Virus record (IMG/VR): IMGVR_UViG_3300038701_002935
Location: 1 to 36,930 of that record
Origin: a virus
Strand: one strand, 5' to 3'
Length of the DNA: 36,930 nucleotides
Shown: piece by piece, positions 31,732-36,930 of the stretch
Numbering within the stretch: the stretch's first letter is position 1
Layout: the number at the start of each line of letters is the position of its first letter
Made by a program: the position numbers and the translations under genes
The notes under the pieces: model-generated
What the model was told of the DNA's origin: nothing
What the model saw: the letters and a program-made list of their open reading frames with translations, nothing else
Databases searched by the model: none

Positions 31732-31899
31732 TCATTTCGGTAAAAATTTATCAAGCCGGCTTTCCAGCTCTTTAAGATCATACATATTTTTTTTGTAGCG
31801 ATAAAAAATTAATGCTCCATGTGCTATTAAAAGAGCAAGTTGCAGTATCACTACACCATCTGGATTCGTAAAATCAATCGCAAAACATCTAGGTATCAT
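31732..31899 (-). CDS. 55-residue membrane protein
   Basis: The short frame (MIPRCFAIDF...) has one transmembrane segment (GVVILQLALLIAHGALIFY, about 14-32) followed by a short charged helix. AGGAAATTTAA precedes the start, which lies 11 nt inside the end of recT. The stop overlaps the upstream ATG of the lipoprotein frame as ATGA. Its coupling to a lipoprotein gene suggests the two act together at the envelope. Confidence 0.55.
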   Translation of the reverse strand: MIPRCFAIDFTNPDGVVILQLALLIAHGALIFYRYKKNMYDLKELESRLDKFLPK

Positions 31900-32647
31900 T
31901 TAAATTTCCTTGCTGTTTAATTAGATCAGTTAAAAATTGCGTAGCTCTCCGTACGCTATTTGCATCATCGAGATTCGTTCGCTTGTAAATACTGTCTAAT
32001 GTTTCGCTTTTTATTTCGACTTCGACTGCTTGCGTCATAGCATCTTCGAGCAAACCAATGTCTTCTTGAGACGGTTTTCTCTCTTCGATCATATCTATAG
32101 TATTAGTTGCGCTTGCTTTGATGTCCTCGATTTCATCGACAGTTTTCGCTCCCATAAGAATTTCAGGACAGTATCTTCGGCAAAAAAAGGATGCGCTTCT
32201 ATAAGTCAGCATTTGCTCCGGCATTGTTTTATATTTAGCGTTTTTCGTCCATCCTTCTGCCTTTGCCATTGCCATGGATACAGTAGCTTCGCAGTGTGTT
32301 CCGTCCCTTTTTTTTGCTGCACAGGTACATGCTAAGCTTTCCCCTTCTCCAGTGATTTTAAAATTTAAGCCCCCTGGGAAAAGGCCGGATCGGTTTATCA
32401 GTGATATTGTAAAAGCTCCGGTAAATCCCGGTGATCCGTGTACAACATAAAGACCATTTACAAGCTCAAAAAAGTTAATGTTTAGCCTTTGGCTCATTTC
32501 TAACGCAAGAAAACAATTAGCTTTTTTCCCCTGAAAGTGCTTTGGTATGATATCGCTGGTGCTTAAAAAATCCGCTAGTTTAAATATCCGCTCCGATTCT
32601 GCAACAAAAGCGCCGGTCGGCATAGTTTGAATACTTGTCATTGACAT
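31889..32647 (-). CDS. recT: RecT-family single-strand annealing protein
   Basis: The 252-residue protein matches RecT in layout: a basic or polar N-terminus, then GKKANCFLALEMSQRL, GSPGFTGAFTISLINRSG, the Cys-containing CTCAAKKRDG strand, and the family core KYKTMPEQMLTYRSASFFCR. The end is an acidic helical tail. RecT anneals complementary single strands, supporting recombination-dependent replication and concatemer formation. No RecE, Exo or lambda-type exonuclease partner was found nearby. It is the first gene of the leftward operon. Confidence 0.85.
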   Translation of the reverse strand: MSMTSIQTMPTGAFVAESERIFKLADFLSTSDIIPKHFQGKKANCFLALEMSQRLNINFFELVNGLYVVHGSPGFTGAFTISLINRSGLFPGGLNFKITGEGESLACTCAAKKRDGTHCEATVSMAMAKAEGWTKNAKYKTMPEQMLTYRSASFFCRRYCPEILMGAKTVDEIEDIKASATNTIDMIEERKPSQEDIGLLEDAMTQAVEVEIKSETLDSIYKRTNLDDANSVRRATQFLTDLIKQQGNLNDT

Positions 32648-32702
32648 CCCCTTTAATTATGTATTACATACAATGTGTACCCGGATACGTTACGGATGTC
32701 AA
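32641..32702. promoter_or_regulatory. Divergent control region between recT and the RHH gene
   Basis: A rightward TTGACA (32641-32646) with TTACAT 17 nt downstream and a leftward TTGACA (32702-32697) with TACACA 17 nt downstream face each other. TGTAT-TAC-ATACA (32660-32672) is a perfect inverted repeat beside or between the two, and CGGAT recurs at 32682 and 32693, an 11-bp spacing. This arrangement suggests exclusive transcription in the two directions under the adjacent ribbon-helix-helix protein. Confidence 0.5.
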
Positions 32703-32720
32703 TACTAAAGGAGATAGATT

Positions 32721-32930
32721 TTGAAAAGTCTTGAAAAAGTGATACCGAAGATTAAGACTGAAAAAAAAGTAAGCGTAACTTTTCGATTAAACCCGACTCT
32801 TATCAATATGCTACGCAAAGAGGCGGCTCGGCGCTCGACGTCGCAAGCGAAAATTGTCGAAAGCTTATTGCTCTACGAGCTGACGGATTGTTCGATTACA
32901 CCGAAGGAGGTGGCGGTATGGTATCTGTAG
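32721..32930 (+). CDS. Ribbon-helix-helix (Arc/CopG-type) regulator
   Basis: The 69-residue product starts at TTG behind AAAGGAGATAGATT. Residues 18-50 (VSVTFRLNPTLINML, then KEAARRSTSQAKIVESLL) fit the beta-helix-helix fold. Such proteins bind as dimers to inverted repeats. It faces recT across a divergent control region and is likely its own and recT's regulator. It overlaps the following gene by 13 nt. Confidence 0.75.
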   Translation: MKSLEKVIPKIKTEKKVSVTFRLNPTLINMLRKEAARRSTSQAKIVESLLLYELTDCSITPKEVAVWYL

Positions 32931-33124
32931 TTAAATGGTCCGAAATTGCCAAAGAGCAAGCAAGACTACATAAAAAAACAAAGATTTCTAGCGGTTTATG
33001 GGTTCGAGTGTCGTTTGATCGCACAAAGCCCACTCTTATATTATATGATAATACTTCTTTTATAGAGCTTCGAGATAAAGACATAAGGAAGCTAAAAGAT
33101 TTCTTGACAGAAGAAGTTTACTAA
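32918..33124 (+). CDS. Small hypothetical protein in the regulatory cluster
   Basis: The 68-residue product starts at ATG 32918 because GGAGGTGGCGGT lies just upstream; an upstream TTG would give a Gly-rich extension. It has a basic helical N-terminal part (KEQARLHKKTKISSG) and a beta-rich middle. No family recognised. A partner of the ribbon-helix-helix protein is possible given the overlap. Confidence 0.5.
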   Translation: MVSVVKWSEIAKEQARLHKKTKISSGLWVRVSFDRTKPTLILYDNTSFIELRDKDIRKLKDFLTEEVY

Positions 33125-33136
33125 ATGTGATAATAT

Positions 33137-33156
33137 TATGGGTATAATCACCCATA
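33137..33156. promoter_or_regulatory. Inverted repeat/possible operator ahead of the Fis-like gene
   Basis: TATGGGT (33137-33143) and ACCCATA (33150-33156) are perfect inverted arms around ATAATC, and the sequence TATAAT (33143-33148) sits inside. It is 10 nt upstream of ATG 33166. A protein bound there would cover both the putative -10 and the start of the mRNA. The 16-bp right part recurs at 29875-29890. Confidence 0.4.
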
Positions 33157-33165
33157 GGAAAAAAT

Positions 33166-33393
33166 ATGGATATTACCGCACTAGCTGAATCTCTAGCTTC
33201 TGTCGTGCGCACTCTTCCGAAAGCGCATATCTTACACTACGCATACATTTTATACACTCTCAAGCATTATAACGGACATCGAGCAAAAGCGGCGGCTTCG
33301 CTCGGCATATGCCGTCGCACAATCACGACAAAAATTGATGAGATGCGCGTTCTCGGCGTTGAGATTCCCCCACCGAGTAATTCACGGCAATAA
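33166..33393 (+). CDS. Fis-type helix-turn-helix protein
   Basis: The 75-residue protein ends in a Fis/NtrC-type DNA-binding helix-turn-helix at about 35-60, including NGHRAKAAASLGICRRTITT. The N-terminal helix is like the dimer helix of Fis. It occupies the position where lambdoid phages carry cII and is followed by a leftward small RNA candidate. Its target is unknown. Confidence 0.75.
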   Translation: MDITALAESLASVVRTLPKAHILHYAYILYTLKHYNGHRAKAAASLGICRRTITTKIDEMRVLGVEIPPPSNSRQ

Positions 33394-33458
33394 AAAAAAG
33401 CTCCCCGGAAAAGGAGCTTTAACACCAATACTGCATAGTTCTGGCTACTTGAACTATA
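33390..33458 (-). ncRNA. Candidate leftward small RNA (OOP-like)
   Basis: A leftward transcript starting near 33458 would contain a perfect 7-bp hairpin (ATAGTTC 33435-33441 with GAACTAT 33451-33457), then a second hairpin AAAGCTCC with GGAGCTTT (33397-33404 and 33413-33420) followed by eight U residues. The terminator has its U-tract only on the minus strand. It overlaps the last bases of the Fis-like gene. Location and size resemble lambda OOP RNA, although no sequence match is implied. Confidence 0.55.
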
Positions 33459-33464
33459 AAAAAA

Positions 33465-33493
33465 TACCTATCAAAAAACATATGGCATGTCAA
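33465..33493 (-). promoter_or_regulatory. Leftward promoter for the small RNA
   Basis: The minus strand has perfect TTGACA at 33493-33488, 17 nt spacing, and TGA-TAGGTA as an extended -10 (33473-33465). Together with a downstream terminator about 70 nt away it defines a short transcript. The -10 hexamer is weak, so promoter strength is uncertain. Confidence 0.45.
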
Positions 33494-33542
33494 TACAAAA
33501 GTTGTTATACTCCGAATACTCAATTTAACAGACAAAAAAAAA

Positions 33543-33558
33543 GCTAGTGTTAACTAGC
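33543..33558. other. Palindrome at the start of the initiator gene
   Basis: GCTAGT-GTTA-ACTAGC is a perfect 6-bp inverted repeat ending 3 nt before ATG 33561. It replaces the place where a ribosome site would be. As DNA it may be an operator, and as RNA it would obstruct ribosome entry. Confidence 0.45.
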
Positions 33559-33560
33559 AG

Positions 33561-34622
33561 ATGCAGAAATCAAACATGGCAGCCAAAAAAGGCCTTACAA
33601 GGGCCAAAAAGCCCATTTGCGTTAAGTTGAGTAAATATTACGAAACTTTGGAGATATTAGCAATGGATGAATTTAGCAGGACTTTTACTCCGCCAAAGAA
33701 AGGGTTTTTTATGTGTAGTAATTTGATATCTGAATTACCAATTAGCAATGCATCTGTGCGAGTATTGCTTTTTATGCGAGGGCAAAAATCTAATTTTAAA
33801 ATCAGCGTATACAATATGATCGATCGTATATATATGTCAAAGCCAACATTGTATCGAGCGTTAGAGGAACTAGTGGAAATTGGTATTTTACGCATCGAAA
33901 AAGAAAACGGTCACTGTCCAATTTATTATCATGCTCCGGACGACATCTACGAAAAAATCATTGAAGAATTTAGGTCAAATGAGCGCACCGAAATTATGTA
34001 TAGCGGTAAAGAATCTTTACCGGTCAAAAAACTTTACCGGTCAAAAAACTTTACCGGGGGGGGTAAAGAAATTTTACCCCCTATCGATACGGGGGTAAAA
34101 AAACTTTACCGGGGGGGGTCAAAAAATTTTACCCCAAACAATACTAAGGACAATAATAAGAAAACAGACAATAAGAATAAAACAAAAATAAAGAATGCTC
34201 CGCATTCAAATATCTCTCTTCCTGGCAAAGAAAAGAAACCGAAAAAATATAGCTTCGAGGCCCATCATTTAGACTTAGCGCAAAAATGGAGAGATCATTA
34301 TATGATCATTTGTCCATGGCTCGGAGATCCTGAAAATAAGCTTGAGCAATGGGCTAACGAATTGCGATTGATATCTCAGCAGTACAATTTGAGCGAAGAA
34401 GGCGTAAGCAAGATATTTCGATTCGTGCAAAGTGATGAATTTTGGCGTGATAAGGCAGATTCACCGATGACTCTCCGGAAAAAGAATAGTGCTGGAGTGC
34501 CTAAAATCGTAAATATTATTAAGAGCATACCAGAAATGCGTCGAGAAATTGCACAGAGATCGATGGCGGTGAAAACAGAAAACCAAAAACAGAATGAAAA
34601 ATCAGCGGAGGGAATGTTTTAA
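33561..34622 (+). CDS. Replication initiator (phage O-like) with winged helix-turn-helix
   Basis: The 353-residue protein has an N-terminal winged helix-turn-helix (about 60-125: SVYNMIDRIYMSKPTLYRAL, EELVEIGILRIEKENG). A low-complexity middle follows, encoded by the iteron region, then an Asn/Lys linker and a helical C-terminal domain that would contact the replisome. This is the architecture of lambdoid O proteins and other initiators. The first ATG has no ribosome site; ATG 33663 has GGAG upstream and would lose 34 residues. It overlaps the next gene by TAATG. Confidence 0.75.
   Translation: MQKSNMAAKKGLTRAKKPICVKLSKYYETLEILAMDEFSRTFTPPKKGFFMCSNLISELPISNASVRVLLFMRGQKSNFKISVYNMIDRIYMSKPTLYRALEELVEIGILRIEKENGHCPIYYHAPDDIYEKIIEEFRSNERTEIMYSGKESLPVKKLYRSKNFTGGGKEILPPIDTGVKKLYRGGSKNFTPNNTKDNNKKTDNKNKTKIKNAPHSNISLPGKEKKPKKYSFEAHHLDLAQKWRDHYMIICPWLGDPENKLEQWANELRLISQQYNLSEEGVSKIFRFVQSDEFWRDKADSPMTLRKKNSAGVPKIVNIIKSIPEMRREIAQRSMAVKTENQKQNEKSAEGMF
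34005..34200. other. Probable replication origin (iterons plus A-rich region)
   Basis: CTTTACCGG occurs at 34015, 34032, 34049 (17-bp spacing) and 34104, with inverted GGTAAAG copies at 34005 and 34062. GGGGTAAA pairs with TTTTACCCC at 34061-34080 and again around 34092-34135. Two runs of eight G lie at 34056-34063 and 34111-34118. A strand-asymmetric A-rich stretch follows (34135-34195), suitable for unwinding. Iterons within the initiator gene followed by A/T-rich DNA is the classic lambda origin plan. Confidence 0.7.
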
Positions 34623-35185
34623 TGAATCGCGTAAAAAAATGGGAAGCGAAACACTGGAAGATAGTTGCTCAAATGTTTGGCGAAACGGGAGATAAATTTG
34701 ATGATCCTCTTGGGTTAGTGCTTGAAGTTTATGAAGCAACGAGAAATCTTTATACAAGCGAACAATTCAAAAACGGAATTAAACGCGCGTTGGATAAAAA
34801 TCCTCGAAGATTACCTTCTCCACAAGAATTTCGCGCGTACTGTGATGACGTGCCGACCGATAGCCGAAATCGAGCTTCTGAGAGCGCAGAAAAAATTTGG
34901 AATGCCGTAGGTGCGGTTGGAGCTTATCGCGCTGAGGACGCCAAAAACCTTCTCAATTTTGAAGAGTGGCAAGTCGTAGAAAATCATGGTGGCTGGTACG
35001 TTCTTTGTGAGAACCTTACTTATGATCATAAGCATACCTGGATTGCACAGACCAGAGATTATCTGGACTCTCTATACAGCGGAGGAGGGATCCATGAAGG
35101 AAATAATTACAGGCAGATAGGAGAGCCTAGCGAAGCGGCGAAGAAAGCGTTAAAACTTATAATGGGTGGCAAGGATGAGAAGTAA
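34622..35185 (+). CDS. Replication-associated protein (possible helicase loader)
   Basis: The 187-residue protein directly follows the initiator with a TAATG overlap, the place of P or DnaC-like loaders in lambdoid phages. The N-terminal half is helical and basic (KKWEAKHWKIVAQMFGE), with the segment NPRRLPSPQEFRAYCDD known from several phage replication proteins. No Walker motif is seen, so it is not an AAA+ loader. Function is inferred from position. Confidence 0.5.
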   Translation: MNRVKKWEAKHWKIVAQMFGETGDKFDDPLGLVLEVYEATRNLYTSEQFKNGIKRALDKNPRRLPSPQEFRAYCDDVPTDSRNRASESAEKIWNAVGAVGAYRAEDAKNLLNFEEWQVVENHGGWYVLCENLTYDHKHTWIAQTRDYLDSLYSGGGIHEGNNYRQIGEPSEAAKKALKLIMGGKDEK

Positions 35186-35618
35186 GTGGAGGGTTGATCG
35201 ATGGAAGACAAACAAAGAGCGAATTTGGAAATCGCTCAACGATGATACAGTTGCTGAAATTACAAAAATGACATTGTTATTTCCACAAGTACCATTTTGG
35301 GATTTCGTTTATCTTTACCGTTATAGAAATGCTTCACTCTTGATGTGTGCTGAGCGGCTCGACGACACAACAAAATGCGGTAAAGATTGGCTTTTTTTTG
35401 CGACGGGAGCCATTAAACAAAACTACAGCGAGGTTTGTGATCGATTAAAAAATGGAATGTCTCTATATCAATGGCTGAGATATCATACTTCTGCAAAAAA
35501 AGTATTGTCAAGTAGCAATACTAAATGTAAGATATCTCACGATCTTAAAAAAGGAAGAAAGGAAAAAAATGGACGCAGAAAAAAAGAAGCACGAACGAGG
35601 GACATATATCTTTCTTAA
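35175..35618 (+). CDS. Basic hypothetical protein
   Basis: From ATG 35175 the protein has 147 residues. It starts MRSKWRVDRWKTNKERIWKS and ends in a very basic tail (KKGRKEKNGRRKKEARTRD) that could contact nucleic acid. Five or so cysteines lie in the middle. It overlaps the previous gene by 11 nt and the next gene begins inside its 3' end. No family recognised. Confidence 0.5.
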   Translation: MRSKWRVDRWKTNKERIWKSLNDDTVAEITKMTLLFPQVPFWDFVYLYRYRNASLLMCAERLDDTTKCGKDWLFFATGAIKQNYSEVCDRLKNGMSLYQWLRYHTSAKKVLSSSNTKCKISHDLKKGRKEKNGRRKKEARTRDIYLS

Positions 35619-35763
35619 ATCTCTACTAGTCGATAACGCTATGATTTGCGAGACTTGCGCGCATAGTTCAAGCCTCGATAATTACAAATGCGATTGCGAT
35701 TTACACGAGATTACAATGAGATATGGTGACTTTTGTAGCCGGTGGGAAAAGAGACATGGATAA
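35569..35763 (+). CDS. Small Cys-rich (zinc-binding-like) protein
   Basis: The product has 64 residues. It carries CETC (about 28-31), KCDCDLH (40-46) and FCSRW (55-59), giving five Cys and His positions that could bind zinc. A purine-rich ribosome site (AAGGAAGAAAGGAAAAAA) precedes the ATG. It overlaps the basic gene by 50 nt in another frame. Common as small accessory genes near phage replication regions. Confidence 0.6.
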   Translation: MDAEKKKHERGTYIFLKSLLVDNAMICETCAHSSSLDNYKCDCDLHEITMRYGDFCSRWEKRHG

Positions 35764-35811
35764 TAAGCGAGAAGATTGTACTATGGTGTCAAGTTGAGGT
35801 TGAAAGGTAGG

Positions 35812-36384
35812 ATGAGGGTACTTATAGCTTGTGAGGAATCTCAAATAGTTTGTGAAGCTTTCAGAAAGTTTGGACATGAAGCTTATAGTTGTGACTTACT
35901 TGAGACATCTGGTAGTCATCCAGAATGGCATATAAAAGAGGATGTCATTAAAGTGCTTAATGACAATTGGGATTTAATGATTGCTCATCCTCCATGTGAC
36001 CATTTGTCAGTATCGGGTGCCAGGTGGTTTGCAGAAAAAAGAAAAGATGGCAGACAGCAAAGAGCTATAAATTTTTTTATGGATATGGTTAATGCTCCGA
36101 TTTCTCGTATAGCTGTTGAAAATCCTATTTGCATAATGTCAACATTTTATAATAAGCCTACACAGATAATTCAACCCTGGCAATTTGGACATGGTGAGAC
36201 AAAAGCAACATGCTTATGGCTTAAAAATTTACCAAAGTTATATCCGACAAATATTGTTTTGGGAAGAGAACAGAAAACTTGGTTATTGCCACCATCAAAA
36301 GATAGAAAACGTTTAAGAAGTAAAACTTTTAAAGGCATAGCAGAGGCTATGGCTTGTCAATGGGGTAAGTTAAAAGATGGCTAG
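35812..36384 (+). CDS. DNA cytosine methyltransferase-like phage protein
   Basis: The 190-residue product starts MRVLIACEESQIVCEAFRKF, a SAM-binding-like Rossmann start. HPPCDHLSVSGARWF (59-73) resembles the PPC motif of C5 methyltransferases, but Asp follows PPC where classic enzymes have Gln. The usual family length is over 300, so the target-recognition domain is missing. This short family is common in phages and its activity is unknown. Base composition differs from neighbours: CpG is rare and codons such as AGA, CAT and TGT prevail, suggesting recent acquisition. ATG 35812 was chosen over a weak upstream TTG/TTG-like start (35776). Confidence 0.6.
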   Translation: MRVLIACEESQIVCEAFRKFGHEAYSCDLLETSGSHPEWHIKEDVIKVLNDNWDLMIAHPPCDHLSVSGARWFAEKRKDGRQQRAINFFMDMVNAPISRIAVENPICIMSTFYNKPTQIIQPWQFGHGETKATCLWLKNLPKLYPTNIVLGREQKTWLLPPSKDRKRLRSKTFKGIAEAMACQWGKLKDG

Positions 36385-36445
36385 ATATACCAGATCAAAA
36401 GTGCGGTATTGTGGCGCTCATATTTATAATATTTTACGCAGTTAA
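36377..36445 (+). CDS. Possible 22-residue peptide
   Basis: MARYTRSKVRYCGAHIYNIL and a short tail begin inside the stop region of the preceding gene (overlap 8 nt) and end 9 nt before the next gene. No good ribosome site is seen beyond AAAAG. It may be a real small peptide or a remnant; confidence is low. Confidence 0.25.
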   Translation: MARYTRSKVRYCGAHIYNILRS

Positions 36446-36454
36446 GGAGATGTA

Positions 36455-36712
36455 ATGTATCACGAATTTCAAAAGTTATTTGTTAAAACAGCAACAATGT
36501 ACTATACCGGCGAATTTGTTCGAGAAACCGACGATTGTATTGTAGTAAAAAAAGCGGCGTGGATCGCATTGACTGGAAGCTTTGCACAAAATATCAAAAG
36601 TTGTGACTTTCAAGAAGTTGAGCCATTTCCAGATGACGTAGAAGTGCGTATCAGGAAAGGCGGCATTATCTGTGATTTTGATATTGAGAAATTGCCAAGG
36701 GATCGATGTTGA
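36455..36712 (+). CDS. Small conserved-looking phage protein upstream of the array
   Basis: The 85-residue product begins MYHEFQKLFVKTATMYYTGE, with a good ribosome site (TTAAGGAGATGTA). It is beta-rich with a segment DCIVVKKAAWIALTGSFAQN and resembles small proteins frequently found near phage early genes. Its stop overlaps the start of array protein A (TTGATGA), so the array may be translated from its ribosome flow. Confidence 0.6.
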   Translation: MYHEFQKLFVKTATMYYTGEFVRETDDCIVVKKAAWIALTGSFAQNIKSCDFQEVEPFPDDVEVRIRKGGIICDFDIEKLPRDRC

Positions 36713-36891
36713 TGAATGCTGTAATGCTTAGATTGTCTAATGAGCCTCCAAGGGCAAGGGCATGGTCATTGTCAAGGACATGGGTAGGGTCTGGGTCATG
36801 GCCATGCCAAAGGAGTTGGTCTTCGGCGGGGTCAAGGTCAAGGTCAAGGTCAAGGTCATGGTCATGGTCATGGTCTAGGAGTTTAGTTTGA
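36712..36891 (+). CDS. Array protein A, Ser/Arg/Trp-rich (hypothetical)
   Basis: The frame is open for 59 codons. The leader reads MNAVMLRLSNE, followed by irregular Ser-Arg/Ser-Trp dipeptides ending RSLV. The start forms a TGATG overlap with the stop of the preceding gene; a TTG one codon earlier would form a TTGA overlap. Its leader has the pattern shared by all five modules, LN[AC][VA][MI]LR[LV][SAF]N[DE]. No known family is recognised and the product would be strongly basic. No Shine-Dalgarno is seen, so expression would depend on coupling to the upstream gene. It may instead be non-coding repeat DNA. Confidence 0.4.
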   Translation: MNAVMLRLSNEPPRARAWSLSRTWVGSGSWPCQRSWSSAGSRSRSRSRSWSWSWSRSLV

Positions 36892-36930
36892 ATGCTGCAA
36901 TGCTTAGATTGTCGAATGATAATGCAAGCC
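36800..36930. repeat. Terminal redundancy, right copy
   Basis: This is the right-hand copy of positions 1-131, with 126 identical bases in its core. It lets the window be read as a circle, so the array starting at 36712 continues directly into position 132. Confidence 0.85.

Larger units (their letters stand above)
36712..36930 (+). repeat. Hexamer array, first module A and start of module B
   Basis: This is the beginning of the array, directly downstream of the gene ending at 36712. It contains core A (36712-36750), hexamers, and the shared terminal segment that also forms positions 1-131. An odd insert near 36803-36833 reads AAAGGAGTTGG then CTTCGGCGGGG and looks like a partial internal core. 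Confidence 0.75.

Noticed and set aside
32030-32335. Plus-strand frame opposite recT
   Set aside because: RecT motifs on the minus strand are clear, and the plus frame has no start signal.
1-36930. Integrase, attachment site or tRNA genes
   Set aside because: No tyrosine or serine recombinase motif and no cloverleaf-like segment was seen by eye; a tRNA scan would settle the latter.

Overview
The window is a nearly complete genome of a tailed double-stranded DNA phage of about 36.8 kb. Positions 1-131 repeat at 36800-36930 with only edge mismatches, so it is a circular or circularly permuted contig cut inside a repeat array, or a genome with short terminal repeats. The order small terminase, large terminase, portal, scaffold, major capsid, adaptor, large beta-rich tail protein, ejection-type coiled-coil proteins, fibre indicates a short-tailed (podovirus-like) Caudoviricetes member. 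No integrase, DNA polymerase, helicase or tRNA was recognised. Lipoprotein signal peptides and a spanin-like protein suggest a Gram-negative host; the host itself cannot be named. The standard bacterial code fits: TAA, TAG and TGA all end ordinary genes.

Layout. 36712-36930 plus 1-866: array of five related modules rich in GGTCAA/GGTCAT hexamers. 886-2603: lipoprotein and beta-helix tailspike. 2581-3425 (minus): three small unknown genes. 3581-3967: phospholipase A2-like protein. 4025-7627: small terminase, a virion-type protein, a NeuB-family sugar-acid synthase, large terminase. 7726-12509: zinc ribbon, portal, scaffold, capsid and a second head protein. 12591-13613: a DUF115/Maf-like glycosyltransferase. 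13623-25145: connector, tail, ejection and fibre genes. 25223-30708: membrane proteins around a sugar cluster (4,6-dehydratase, oxidoreductase, SpsF-like cytidylyltransferase, class III aminotransferase, GNAT acetyltransferase). 30811-32647 (minus): Q-rich protein, Cys-rich lipoprotein, small membrane protein, RecT. 32721-36712: control and replication genes (ribbon-helix-helix protein, Fis-like protein, initiator with an internal iteron origin, accessory genes, a methyltransferase-like protein).

The most interesting reading is a phage-encoded nonulosonic-acid (pseudaminic/legionaminic-like) pathway whose synthase sits between the terminase genes and whose likely transferase sits directly after the capsid genes. 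This suggests the phage makes an acidic sugar and attaches it to its own virion or to a host surface. Other unusual points are five short Ser/Arg/Trp-rich cistrons joined by 4-nt stop/start overlaps, a candidate OOP-like antisense RNA between a regulator and the initiator, and a predicted H-type pseudoknot ahead of the glycosyltransferase.

The replication region resembles a lambdoid layout in plan (divergent control region, regulator, leftward small RNA, O-like initiator carrying iterons, accessory gene), although sequence relationship to lambda is not claimed. With no replication machinery of its own beyond an initiator, the phage probably recruits the host replisome and uses RecT for annealing.
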